A stretch of 22,265 nt of DNA from JALYUA01 sp040004225 (GCA_040004225.1 JBDUBI010000167.1:1-22265), one strand, 5' to 3'; counted from the stretch's first letter, positions 7,954-15,909 are shown. Program-made: numbers and translations. The notes: a model not told the origin generated them from the letters alone.

Positions 7954-8622
7954 TCACGCGGGGCCCCCTCGCGACTCCCGGAGCCGCCGGGCGAGCCTGG
8001 CAGAGCGGGCGTCGAGCGACAGCATCCAGAGAAAGATCGCGGTGAAGCCCGCGAGGCCCGCGAAGAAGACCACTTTCGTAGGGGTGTCCATCAGGATCTT
8101 GCCCTGCGGATTGATCACGGTCTGCGGGTGGAGTGACGCCGTCACGCGGGGGGCGACGAACACCAGGAACGGCATCAAGACGGCGGCAAAGAGGGCGTAG
8201 GCCGCCGCGATGCGCCCGCGGCGGCGGGGATCGTCGACGGCTTCCCTCAGGAACAGGTAGGCGCCGTAGAGAAAGAGGAGCAGGAGAAACGAGGACTCCC
8301 GCGGGTCCCAGTTCCAGTAAGCGCCCCACATGATTTTCGCAAAGAGCGACCCGGTGACGAGCGCGAGAACGGAAAAAAGCACGCCGAGGCGCACTGCCGC
8401 GGCCGCGATCTCGTCGTGCCACGGGTTCCCGCGCGCAAGGTAGGCGGCCGAGTATCCCGCCGCCACCAGGAACGCGAGGCTCGCGGTCCAGGCGCAGGGG
8501 ACGTGAAAAAAGACGATCCGCGACGACTCGCCGAGAAAGCCCTCGGCGGGCCGCGGCCACAGGAAGGCCGCCGCGACCATCGCGGACATTCCCGGCAGGA
8601 GCAGGAGCTTCGCGATCTTCAC
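7954..8622 (-). CDS. ccmC: Haem exporter/handler CcmC
   Basis: A 222-residue membrane protein with about six spans that presents haem to CcmE. The WWD motif WGAYWNWDPRES lies at 99-110. The flanking periplasmic His candidates are H40 (VFFHVP) and H165 (SLHPQ), both at conserved family positions. The frame is open far upstream into ccmB, so the start must be chosen. GTG at 8622 begins MKIAKLLLLPG, which leads directly into the first span and gives the usual family length; ATG at 8589 would cut into that span. No good ribosome site is visible at either. A 133-bp gap separates it from ccmB, unlike the tight overlaps elsewhere in this operon, and I see no gene in that gap. Confidence 0.92.
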   Translation of the reverse strand: MKIAKLLLLPGMSAMVAAAFLWPRPAEGFLGESSRIVFFHVPCAWTASLAFLVAAGYSAAYLARGNPWHDEIAAAAVRLGVLFSVLALVTGSLFAKIMWGAYWNWDPRESSFLLLLFLYGAYLFLREAVDDPRRRGRIAAAYALFAAVLMPFLVFVAPRVTASLHPQTVINPQGKILMDTPTKVVFFAGLAGFTAIFLWMLSLDARSARLARRLRESRGGPA

Positions 8623-8755
8623 GATCGCGCAGCTTACATTCGACGGCGGATTGAAACCTGGACGACACCGTCTGCGGGCGGTCGGGTCGCGCCCCGGCTG
8701 GCGATCGAAAACCCGCGGTGGCGGTTCCGTGGCTCTTTGACCGGCGCCGGCTCGT

Positions 8756-9445
8756 TCACTCGTCCCACGCCGCCGACGCAAGAAGGTAGGCGCCGCACGC
8801 CGCCGCTCCGTCATAGGCCACGAGGACGCGCAGCGCGGTCCACGGCACCTCCCCCCGGGAGGCGGCCACCGTCGCCGCGATCGCGGAGAGGAGAAGGGGA
8901 GCGACGATCGGGAAGGACACGAGCACGAAGAGGACGCTCTTGTGAGACGCGCGCGCCACGAGGGCGGAGAGAAATGTCGAGACCACGGAAAGCCCGAAGC
9001 CCGCCAGGAGGAGAACTCCGCCGAGCGCGCCGGGGGCGGCAATCCGCCAGTCGAGCAAAAGCGCGAACGCGGGGGCGGTCACGAGAGCGATGGCCGCGAA
9101 AAGCAAAAAATTGAAGAGCGTTTTCCCGGCGAGGACCGGAGCGGCCGGCGCCACCAGACGCAGCGCGAGGGCCGTGCCGCTTTCCTCTTCCCGGACGAAC
9201 GCGCGCGGGAGCCCGGTCGCCGCGGAGAAGAAGAGGACGACCCAGAGAAGGGCCGAGCACACGGTCTCCCGGGCGTCCGGGGGCATTCCGAAGGGACCGA
9301 TGGCGAACGACACGAGAGTCAGGCAAGCGGCGGCAAAGAACAGAACCGAAGCGATGGCGACGCGGCGCCGCAGCTCCATCGCCGCGTCTTTCGCGCACAC
9401 GGCCCACGCCCGGGAGAGAAAAGACGAGCTTCGCGCGATCGTCAC
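8756..9445 (-). CDS. ccmB: Haem ABC exporter permease CcmB
   Basis: A 229-residue protein with about six membrane segments, matching CcmB, the permease partner of CcmA in the CcmABCD complex that releases holo-CcmE. After a basic amphipathic start (ELRRR near 24-28) come a span containing LFFAAACLTLVSFAIG and the segment LLWVVLFFSAATGLPRAF. The following EEESGTALALRL is the CcmB-type cytoplasmic loop. The GTG at 9445 overlaps the ccmA TGA as GTGA, a typical coupled junction that fixes this start despite an open frame upstream. The stop is 133 bp before the ccmC start. Confidence 0.92.
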   Translation of the reverse strand: MTIARSSSFLSRAWAVCAKDAAMELRRRVAIASVLFFAAACLTLVSFAIGPFGMPPDARETVCSALLWVVLFFSAATGLPRAFVREEESGTALALRLVAPAAPVLAGKTLFNFLLFAAIALVTAPAFALLLDWRIAAPGALGGVLLLAGFGLSVVSTFLSALVARASHKSVLFVLVSFPIVAPLLLSAIAATVAASRGEVPWTALRVLVAYDGAAACGAYLLASAAWDE

Positions 9446-10068
9446 GTGGTTGAACCGGGGAGAACGATCACCCGATCGGCTCCCTCGAAGTCGCGAGGAT
9501 CGTTCGATGCCAGCAGAATCGCCCCCGTCGCGCGCCGATCCTCGATCGTCCGGGACACGATCGCGCGGCCTTCCGCGTCGAGACCGATCATCGGCTCGTC
9601 GAGAAGGAGGATCGGCGCATCGAACAGGGTGGCGAACGCCAGCCTCAGGCGTTGTTTCATGCCGGTCGAGAAGGCTCCGACCGCCCGGTCGGCAACCGGC
9701 GACAGCCCGACGCGGGTGAGACGCTCGCGGATCTCGTCCGCGAGCGCGGGAAGGCCGCCGGCGGCTCGAAAAAAGGAGAGATTCTCCGCCCCGGTGAGGT
9801 CTTCGTAGAACGCCAGATCCGGGCCGGCCCACCCGATCGCCCGCCGCCGCGCGTCTCCGGAAAGCTCCCGGCCTTCGGTCTCGACCTTCACCGAGCCCGA
9901 GTCCGGGGCGAGTAAGGCCGCCAGAATCTTGAGCAAAGTCGTCTTGCCGCTTCCATTCTCTCCGGAGATGCCGATAACCCCTCTCTCCGCGCGCAGCGAG
10001 ATGCCCGAGAAGATGCGGCGCTCTCCCCAGGATCTGGCGAGTCCCTCCCCTAGAAGCGTCGTCGGCAT
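9442..10068 (-). CDS. ccmA: Cytochrome c biogenesis ABC ATPase CcmA
   Basis: A 208-residue single-domain ABC ATPase that powers the CcmABCD step of haem delivery. Walker A GENGSGKTT is at 36-44, the signature region FSTGMKQR at 133-140, and Walker B LLLDEP at 154-159, followed by the D-loop GLD. The usual switch histidine after Walker B is absent: the segment reads LLASNDPRD (185-193), with Asn where His is common. The length is normal for CcmA, so this is not truncation. It is the first gene of the minus-strand ccm run and lies 260 bp from the divergent cupredoxin gene. No Shine-Dalgarno sequence or convincing promoter was seen before the ATG, so the start is less certain than the identity. 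Confidence 0.93.
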   Translation of the reverse strand: MPTTLLGEGLARSWGERRIFSGISLRAERGVIGISGENGSGKTTLLKILAALLAPDSGSVKVETEGRELSGDARRRAIGWAGPDLAFYEDLTGAENLSFFRAAGGLPALADEIRERLTRVGLSPVADRAVGAFSTGMKQRLRLAFATLFDAPILLLDEPMIGLDAEGRAIVSRTIEDRRATGAILLASNDPRDFEGADRVIVLPGSTT

Positions 10069-10116
10069 GTAGTGGAACAGTCTATCGGGCCAGGTCGCTC
10101 CGCTGAGGTCGTGGGG

Positions 10117-10146
10117 TTCGCAGTTCCCTGCCTCCGAACTGTCGAA
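10117..10146. promoter_or_regulatory. Dyad symmetry in the ccm/cox divergent region
   Basis: TTCG-CAGTTC (10117-10126), a 9-base spacer, then GAACTG (10136-10141), one T, and CGAA (10143-10146). The arms are complementary apart from the single extra T. The element sits between the ccmA start and the rightward promoter, so it could be a regulator-binding site for both directions or an RNA hairpin in a ccm leader. No known operator consensus was recognised. Confidence 0.45.
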
Positions 10147-10179
10147 AAGGAACCTGTCCAGATCTCAGCCGGGTGATTC

Positions 10180-10208
10180 TTGAAAGCCGCGGGATCGTTC
10201 TATATGAT
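10180..10208 (+). promoter_or_regulatory. Sigma70-like promoter for the cupredoxin-cox operon
   Basis: TTGAAA (10180-10185), a 17-bp spacer, then TATGAT (10203-10208). Both boxes match the consensus at five of six positions with ideal spacing. Transcription would begin near 10215, leaving a leader of about 110 bases before the lipoprotein ATG at 10329. Confidence 0.65.
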
Positions 10209-10328
10209 CCGCGCGACCTCATGAATCACTCGATCTCGGCGCCCGGTACCCTTTTTTCACAGGCGGCCGCCGAGACTTTTGACGAAACCGACACCGCCAC
10301 GCCGGCGAAGGCGTCAAGGAGAGAATCA

Positions 10329-11135
10329 ATGTTCAAACGATCCCTGCTTCTTCTACTCCTCGTTCCCGCGTTGACGCTCTCCTCCGCCGGCTGCGGCGGG
10401 AAGGACGAAGACGCCGAGGCGGATGAAGACACGACACCCACCGCGAAATCGGCCGCCGCCGCTCCCGCCTCCGCCGGCGCCCCGGCCGCCGCTCCCGCCG
10501 CCGGGGGCGCCACGATCTCGGGCAAAGTGACGTTCGCGGGCCCCAGTCCGGCCAAAGAGACGATCAAGATGGAAGCGGACGCGTTCTGCAAATCGGCCCA
10601 CACCACTCCGGTCTACACCGAGGAAGCGGTCGTCAACGGAAACGGAACGCTCGACTGGGTGCTCGTCTACGTCAAGGACGTCCAGGGCAAGTTCCCTGCG
10701 CCCACGACCGCCGTCACGCTCGACCAGCGCGGATGTCAGTACCACCCGCACGTGTTCGGGATCCAGGCGGGACAGGAGCTCAAGATCATCAACAGCGACG
10801 GGACGCTGCACAATATCCACGCGCTTCCGAAAGTGAATGCCGAGTTCAACATCGGCCAGCCCTTCCCGAAGATGGAGACCGTGAAGAAGTTCGACAAGCC
10901 CGAAGTGCCCGTTCGGTTCAAGTGCGACGTCCACAAGTGGATGGGTGCGTACGCGGGCGTCTTCAGCCATCCTTTCTTCGCGACGACGAATGATCAGGGC
11001 ACCTTCGAGATCAAGAATCTGCCGGCCGGGACCTACACGGTCGAGGCCTGGCACGAGAAGTACGGCACGCAGACGTCGAGCGTCACCGTCGGCGGCTCCG
11101 AGACGAAGACTGTCGATTTCGGGTTCAAGGGCTAG
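10329..11135 (+). CDS. Cupredoxin-domain lipoprotein
   Basis: A 268-residue predicted lipoprotein. Its signal peptide ends in a lipobox (LSSAGC, lipid-modified Cys22), followed by an acidic and then Ala/Pro-rich linker to about residue 60. The folded part carries a type-1 copper pattern: His161 or His164 (LHNIH), then C199-x2-H202-x2-M205 (FKCDVHKWM), the same spacing as in amicyanin. Cys87 and Cys136 might form a disulfide. The C-terminal 45 residues (TFEIKNLPAGTYTVEAWHE) resemble a carboxypeptidase-regulatory-like beta domain. The start is fixed by AAGGAGAG five bases before the ATG; an in-frame ATG at 10221 has no ribosome site. It is 28 bp before coxB, so it probably heads the oxidase operon and may deliver electrons to CuA. 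That role is an inference. Confidence 0.88.
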   Translation: MFKRSLLLLLLVPALTLSSAGCGGKDEDAEADEDTTPTAKSAAAAPASAGAPAAAPAAGGATISGKVTFAGPSPAKETIKMEADAFCKSAHTTPVYTEEAVVNGNGTLDWVLVYVKDVQGKFPAPTTAVTLDQRGCQYHPHVFGIQAGQELKIINSDGTLHNIHALPKVNAEFNIGQPFPKMETVKKFDKPEVPVRFKCDVHKWMGAYAGVFSHPFFATTNDQGTFEIKNLPAGTYTVEAWHEKYGTQTSSVTVGGSETKTVDFGFKG

Positions 11136-11163
11136 CGGCATTCGAATCAGAAGAGACGCCGCC

Positions 11164-12135
11164 GTGAAGCCGACGAACGCTCCCTCTCGCGACCGGGCCG
11201 CCCGGAGCCGCTTCCGGACGGCGCTTTTTTCGTGCGCTGTGCTTTTTGCCGCGGCGGCCGTGCGCGCGGCGGAGCTCCCTCGCTGGCTCCAGCTCCCGGA
11301 GGGAGTGTCGAGCTATAGCGCCCGCATCGACGGTCTATTCCGGCTGATCCTCTGGATCACGGGAATCGTTTTCGTGATCGTCGAGCTGATGCTCCTCTAC
11401 TTTCTGATCCGTTACCGCCACCGGGAGGGCAAAAAGGCGACCTACACGCACGGGAACAACCGGATCGAAGTCGTGTGGACGATCATCCCGGCCCTCATTT
11501 GCGTGGTGCTCGCTCTGCTTTCGCGGCGCACGTGGGCGGACATCAAGCAGAACATGCCCGCCAACGCGATGCCGATCGAGATCACCGGCGAGCAGTTCGC
11601 CTGGACGATCCGATATCCCGGCGTGGACGGCCGCTTCGGCACCCCCGATGACATCGTGTCCTTAAACCAGCTCCACTTTCCCGTCGGGCGTGCTGTCGTC
11701 GCCACGCTGCGCTCGAAGGACGTCATTCACTCGTTTTTTCTCCCGGAGTTTCGCGTCAAGCAGGACGCGGTCCCCGGGATGTCCACGCGTATCTGGTTCG
11801 ACGGCATGCGCACCGGGCACTGGGAAATCGCGTGCGCCGAGCTCTGCGGGCTCGGGCACTATCGGATGAAGGGGTTTGTCACCGTCGAGACCACCGAAGA
11901 GTTCGACAAATGGCTGTCGGACGCCGCGGCGCAACAGGCGTCCGAGCAGGCGCCCGCGGCGACGGTCGCTCTGCCGGAAGGCGCCCCGCTCGCCGCGGGG
12001 CAGGAGCCGCAGATTCAGTCGACCGGCGGGGCGGCGCCGCCGGAGCCCGGGGCCGCCGCCATCGCGGCTCCCGCCGGCCCCGTGCCGTCGAAGCCGACGC
12101 CTCACCTCAAAACTACGGAGAAACCGAGCTCATGA
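11164..12135 (+). CDS. coxB: Cytochrome c oxidase subunit II
   Basis: A 323-residue subunit II. It has an N-terminal signal or span (about 18-35), two membrane helices (about 58-82 and 102-120), then the periplasmic CuA domain. The CuA ligands are H189 (DVIHSFF) and CAELCGLGHYRM at 224-235 (C224, E226, C228, H232, M235). The entry-face aromatic segment reads EQFAWTIRYPG. There is no C-terminal haem c motif; instead residues 255-323 are a Pro/Ala-rich tail of unknown role. The frame is open upstream, but GTG at 11164 gives the natural signal sequence and follows the cupredoxin stop by 28 bp, with a weak AGAAGAGA ribosome site. The stop overlaps coxA as ATGA. Confidence 0.95.
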   Translation: MKPTNAPSRDRAARSRFRTALFSCAVLFAAAAVRAAELPRWLQLPEGVSSYSARIDGLFRLILWITGIVFVIVELMLLYFLIRYRHREGKKATYTHGNNRIEVVWTIIPALICVVLALLSRRTWADIKQNMPANAMPIEITGEQFAWTIRYPGVDGRFGTPDDIVSLNQLHFPVGRAVVATLRSKDVIHSFFLPEFRVKQDAVPGMSTRIWFDGMRTGHWEIACAELCGLGHYRMKGFVTVETTEEFDKWLSDAAAQQASEQAPAATVALPEGAPLAAGQEPQIQSTGGAAPPEPGAAAIAAPAGPVPSKPTPHLKTTEKPSS

Positions 12136-13907
12136 GCACCGTCGCCGTCGCTCACGAACACGCCCCCGGCGTTCACGCAGCGCCGACCTCCTTCTGGCGG
12201 AAGTACATCTTCTCGCTCGACCACAAGGTGATCGGGAAGCAGTACCTCTATTACGCCCTCTTCATGCTGGTCATCGGAGGTTTGCTCGCGACGCTCGTGC
12301 GGTGGCAGCTGGCCTGGCCAGAGCGCGCGATTCCGTTCATGGGCAAGCTCGCGCCGGAGGGGATGCCCGGCGGCCGGATGCTTCCCGAGTTCTACAACTC
12401 GCTCTTCACGATGCACGCGACGATCATGATTTTCTTCGCGATCATGCCGATCTTAATCGGCGCCTTCGGCAACTTCGTCGTGCCGATCCAGATCGGCGCG
12501 CGCGACATGGCGTTTCCCGTCCTGAACATGGCGTCGTTCTGGACCGCGGTTCCGGGCGCCGTCGTGATCATCTGGTCGTTCTTCGTCACAGGAGGCGCCG
12601 CGGCGGGCGGATGGACGTCCTACGCTCCACTCTCGGCAATTCAGCCCAAAGGACAGACACTCTGGCTCATCGCGCTGCTCATCCTGGGGCTGTCCTCGCT
12701 TCTGACGGCGGTGAACTTCATCACCACGATCATCAATATGCGCGCTCCCGGTATGACCTTCTTCCGGATGCCGCTGACGACGTGGGCCCTCTTCATCACC
12801 GCGATCCTGCTGCTTCTCGCCCTTCCGGTGCTCTCGGGCGCGATGATCATGCTGCTCTTCGACCGGATCCTCGGAACGACGTTCTTCCTGCCGGCGGGTC
12901 TCATCATCTCCGGCCAGCCTTTGAAAAACGCCGGCGGAGGGCAGGCGCTTCTCTGGCAGCATCTGTTCTGGTTCTTCGGCCATCCCGAGGTCTACATCAT
13001 GATTCTGCCCGCGATGGGCATCACCTCGGAGATCCTGCCGGTCTTCTCGAGGAAGCCGGTGTTCGGCTACCGCGCGATGGCGTACTCGATGATCGGCATC
13101 GCGGGTCTCGGGTTCATCGTGTGGGGACATCACATGTTCCAGAGCGGCATGAACCCGCTCCTCGGCACCACGTTCATGATTTCGACGATGGTGATCGCCG
13201 TGCCCTCCGCCATCAAGACGTTCAACTGGCTGGGGACGCTGTGGGGCGGAAGCATCCGTTTCACCACTCCCATGCTGATGGCGCTTTCGTTCGTGTCCAT
13301 GTTCGTAATCGGCGGGCTTTCCGGGATCTTCATGGCCTCGACGCCGGTCGACATCTTCATCCACGACACGTACTTCATCGTCGGCCACATCCACTACGTG
13401 CTCTTCGGCGGGTCGCTCTTCGGAGCGTTCGCCGGACTCTATTTCTGGTACCCGAAAATGTTCGGCCGAATGATGAGCGAGACCTGGGGCAGGATCCACT
13501 GGGCGCTGACGTTCGTCACTTTCAACCTGGTTTTCTTTCCGATGCACTTCCTGGGCATGCGCGGAATGCAGCGGCGCATCTATACGTACCTCGAGTACGA
13601 GCACCTGAAAGACCTCCAGCCGATGAATCAGTTCATGACGATCTCCCTCTTCGTCCTGGGGGCGGCACAGGTCATTCTCGTCATCAACTTTTTCCTTTCG
13701 ATGCGGCGCGGGAAAGTGGCGGGCCCGAACCCCTGGCGCGCCAACACGCTCGAATGGCAGACGCCTTCGCCGCCTCCGCACGAGAACTTTGCCGAAATTC
13801 CGACCGTCTACCGCGGGCCGTACGAGTTCTCCGCGCCCGAGCGGGCGGACGACCACTGGCCCCAGAACGAGCCGCCTTCGGGACCGGCCCGCGCCGCCGC
13901 CCACTGA
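12132..13907 (+). CDS. coxA: Cytochrome c oxidase subunit I (aa3-type, A1-like)
   Basis: A 591-residue catalytic subunit with about 12 helices that reduces O2 at the haem a3-CuB site and pumps protons. Visible ligands are H95 and H421 (haem a), H284, H333 and H334 (CuB), H419 (haem a3), and Y288 within FFGHPEVY, which would form the His-Tyr crosslink. Glu286 in that motif, Asp125 in GARDMAFP and Lys362 in AIKTFNW indicate intact D and K proton channels, hence an A1-type enzyme. The start ATG overlaps the coxB stop by four bases. The hydrophilic C-terminal tail ends in a Pro/Ala-rich stretch. ctaA follows after 32 bp. Confidence 0.97.
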   Translation: MSTVAVAHEHAPGVHAAPTSFWRKYIFSLDHKVIGKQYLYYALFMLVIGGLLATLVRWQLAWPERAIPFMGKLAPEGMPGGRMLPEFYNSLFTMHATIMIFFAIMPILIGAFGNFVVPIQIGARDMAFPVLNMASFWTAVPGAVVIIWSFFVTGGAAAGGWTSYAPLSAIQPKGQTLWLIALLILGLSSLLTAVNFITTIINMRAPGMTFFRMPLTTWALFITAILLLLALPVLSGAMIMLLFDRILGTTFFLPAGLIISGQPLKNAGGGQALLWQHLFWFFGHPEVYIMILPAMGITSEILPVFSRKPVFGYRAMAYSMIGIAGLGFIVWGHHMFQSGMNPLLGTTFMISTMVIAVPSAIKTFNWLGTLWGGSIRFTTPMLMALSFVSMFVIGGLSGIFMASTPVDIFIHDTYFIVGHIHYVLFGGSLFGAFAGLYFWYPKMFGRMMSETWGRIHWALTFVTFNLVFFPMHFLGMRGMQRRIYTYLEYEHLKDLQPMNQFMTISLFVLGAAQVILVINFFLSMRRGKVAGPNPWRANTLEWQTPSPPPHENFAEIPTVYRGPYEFSAPERADDHWPQNEPPSGPARAAAH

Positions 13908-13939
13908 TCGTGAACCTCCGGGGAATCGGAAAACAGGAA

Positions 13940-14905
13940 ATGCGGGAGCGGCCCGCGCCTCCTTCGTCCGCAGGGCTTCACCGCTTCGCCGTCGTCACGG
14001 CGTGCGCGACACTCCTCCTGATTGTCGCGGGCGGGCTCGTCACCTCGACCGAGTCCGGCCTTTCCGTTCCCGACTGGCCGCTCTCCTACGGCCGGCTCAT
14101 GCCGCCAATGGTGGGCGGCATCTTCTACGAGCACGGGCATCGCATGGTCGCCACGAGCGTCGGGCTCCTGACCCTCGTGCTGGCCGTCTGGCTCGCGCGA
14201 CGCGAACCCCGGACGTGGGTCCGCAAGCTCGGGTATGCGGCGCTCGCGACCGTGGTCGCGCAGGGAGTCCTCGGCGGTCTGACCGTCCTGTTCCTGCTGC
14301 CGACGGCCATCTCCGTCGCGCACGCCTGCCTCGCCCAGACGTTCTTCTGCCTCGTCGTGACCCTCGCCGTGGTCACCTCCCCCCGCTGGCGGGATGGCCG
14401 CGTCGCGGCGCGCTCGGGCGTCAGCCGGATCGGCGCCGTGACCGTCGCCGCGATTTTCCTGCAGCTCTTGATCGGCGCCGTCATGCGTCATTCCAGGGCG
14501 GGCCTCGCGATCCCCGACTTTCCCTTCGCGCTCGGGCGGATCATCCCGCCCATCCACTCCTTCGCGGTCGCCATCCACTATGCGCACCGCGTCTGGGCGC
14601 TCGCGGTGGCGGGGCTGGTCATCACCTGCCTGGTCTCTGCCGTACGGTCCGGCCGTCCGGGCCTCGTCGGAACCGGCATCGGTCTCACTTTGCTCGTGGC
14701 GGTACAGATCGCGCTCGGCGCCGCGACCGTTCTCACCGGGAAAGCCGTCCCCGTGGCCACGGCCCACGTGGCGACCGGCGCCCTACTCCTCGCGACGGCG
14801 CTCGGTTTAACCCTCGGGTCCCGGAGAATCCCTCTCGCTCGCGCCGGAACCCGGACCGGAGCGGAGGTTCCCGCGGGGGCTCGCGGAGCGATGGCGTGGA
14901 AGTAG
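13940..14905 (+). CDS. ctaA: Haem A synthase (COX15/CtaA)
   Basis: A 321-residue membrane protein with eight expected spans. It oxidises the C8 methyl group of haem O to the formyl group of haem A, the cofactor of the neighbouring oxidase. The two half-repeats each carry paired His candidates: H65/H67 (YEHGHR) and H128 (VAHAC), then H213/H216 (IHYAHR) and H276 (TAHVATG). ESGLSVPDWPLSYGR and RAGLAIPDFPFALGR are the equivalent loops of the two halves. The first extracytoplasmic loop has no Cys pair. The ATG at 13940 has AGGA very close by; GTG at 13910 is an alternative that adds ten residues and lacks a ribosome site. The end overlaps ctaB by ten bases. Confidence 0.94.
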   Translation: MRERPAPPSSAGLHRFAVVTACATLLLIVAGGLVTSTESGLSVPDWPLSYGRLMPPMVGGIFYEHGHRMVATSVGLLTLVLAVWLARREPRTWVRKLGYAALATVVAQGVLGGLTVLFLLPTAISVAHACLAQTFFCLVVTLAVVTSPRWRDGRVAARSGVSRIGAVTVAAIFLQLLIGAVMRHSRAGLAIPDFPFALGRIIPPIHSFAVAIHYAHRVWALAVAGLVITCLVSAVRSGRPGLVGTGIGLTLLVAVQIALGAATVLTGKAVPVATAHVATGALLLATALGLTLGSRRIPLARAGTRTGAEVPAGARGAMAWK

Positions 14906-15777
14906 CTCCCGGCGCGACACTCGCGGCGGCGCCGGCTCGGGCGAACGACTACCTGGAGCTCGCCAAACCCCGCATCACGTTTCTCGTCGTGATCACCGCG
15001 GCCGTCGGATATGCCGTCGGACCCGGCCACTTCGATCCGGCGGTTTTCCTCGCCCTCGTCATCGGAACGGCGTTCGTCTCCGGTGGCGCGTCCGCGCTCA
15101 ACCAGTACCGGGAGCGCGACACGGACGCTTTGATGGACCGCACCCGGAATCGGCCCGTCCCGGCCGGACGCATCGCGCCGGCCGACGCGCGCGCCTTCGG
15201 GTTCATTCTGTGCGGCGGCGGCCTGGCGTTGCTGTTCTCCGCCGAGCCTCTCTCCGCATGGCTCGGGCTCGCCGCTCTCGGCAGCTACGTCCTCGTCTAC
15301 ACCCCGATGAAGCGCGTGTCGTCCCTTTGCACGGTCGTGGGCGCGATCCCGGGGGCACTGCCGCCGATGATGGGATGGGCCGCGAGTCGCGGGACCCTCG
15401 ACGCCGGAGCATGGGCGCTCTTTGCGATCCTCTTTTTCTGGCAGCTCCCGCACTTTCTGGCGATCGGTTGGATGTTCCGGGAGGACTATGCCCGCGGTGG
15501 ATTCCCCATGCTGACCGTCACGGACCGTGACGGTTCCTCCACGGGGCGGCAGATGGTGCTGTATTCGGCGGCCCTTCTTCCCGTGACCCTCTTCGCGGGA
15601 GCCCTGGTCTCGGCGGGACGCTTTTACCTGTGGGGAGCCGTCGTCCTCGGGCTCGTCTTCCTCGCCGGTTCGGCCAGGTTCGCCTGGGCGCGCACGCTGT
15701 CTTCCGCGCGCTGGCTGTTCCTCATTTCGATCCTGTACCTCCCGATTCTTTTCGGCCTGATGGTCCTCGACCGGTGA
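14896..15777 (+). CDS. ctaB: Protohaem IX farnesyltransferase (haem O synthase)
   Basis: A 293-residue UbiA-superfamily prenyltransferase that converts haem B to haem O. The first aspartate-rich motif is NQYRERDTDALMDRTRNRP (69-87), with D75, D77 and D81. The second-half loop motif is YTPMKRVSSLCTVVGAIPGA. The typical FFWQLPHFLAIGWMFREDY follows. The hydrophobic pattern fits nine spans. GTG at 14896 preceded by GGAG is the best start; it lies within the last codons of ctaA, so the two genes overlap and are probably translationally coupled. Its stop overlaps the next small gene as GTGA. Confidence 0.95.
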   Translation: MEVAPGATLAAAPARANDYLELAKPRITFLVVITAAVGYAVGPGHFDPAVFLALVIGTAFVSGGASALNQYRERDTDALMDRTRNRPVPAGRIAPADARAFGFILCGGGLALLFSAEPLSAWLGLAALGSYVLVYTPMKRVSSLCTVVGAIPGALPPMMGWAASRGTLDAGAWALFAILFFWQLPHFLAIGWMFREDYARGGFPMLTVTDRDGSSTGRQMVLYSAALLPVTLFAGALVSAGRFYLWGAVVLGLVFLAGSARFAWARTLSSARWLFLISILYLPILFGLMVLDR

Positions 15778-15893
15778 GCGAATCGTCCGTGCCCCTTCGC
15801 AAGAACCTGACACTCCTCTTTCTGATCCTGTTCGCGGGAGCCTTGTTCATAGGGTCGGTCCTCTTCATCCTGTCGCGGGCGCCGCGCCCCTGA
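15774..15893 (+). CDS. 39-residue single-span membrane peptide in the cox operon
   Basis: A tiny open frame, GTG to TGA, encoding a short polar N-terminus with RKN, one strong hydrophobic span (about LTLLFLILFAGALFIGSVLF, 12-31) and a short basic and Pro tail. The start overlaps the ctaB stop as GTGA, and the stop lies 16 bp before subunit IV. That tight packing is the main reason to believe it is translated. Size and topology resemble the small oxidase assembly or accessory peptides found in other cox clusters, but no specific family can be claimed. A non-coding spacer is less likely given the membrane-like composition and the coupled junctions. Confidence 0.7.
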   Translation: MSESSVPLRKNLTLLFLILFAGALFIGSVLFILSRAPRP

Positions 15894-15909
15894 GAAGGAA
15901 GGAAACGTG

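Noticed and set aside
7853..8668. Minus-strand open frame of 271 codons over ccmC
   Set aside because: It is out of frame with the WWD-containing ccmC protein and Arg-rich, so it is a shadow.
8623..8755. Missing small gene between ccmB and ccmC
   Set aside because: No frame with a ribosome site or recognisable protein pattern was found; it may just hold regulatory sequence or an upstream ccmC start.
11876..13907. Plus-strand frame upstream of ctaA, open through coxB and coxA
   Set aside because: The translation is Arg/His-rich and lies in another frame of coxA, whose ligands are all present; only the part from 13940 is real (ctaA).
13789..14895. In-frame extension of ctaB through coxA and ctaA
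   Set aside because: It overlaps well-supported genes and is low-complexity and basic; the ctaB family begins near 14896.
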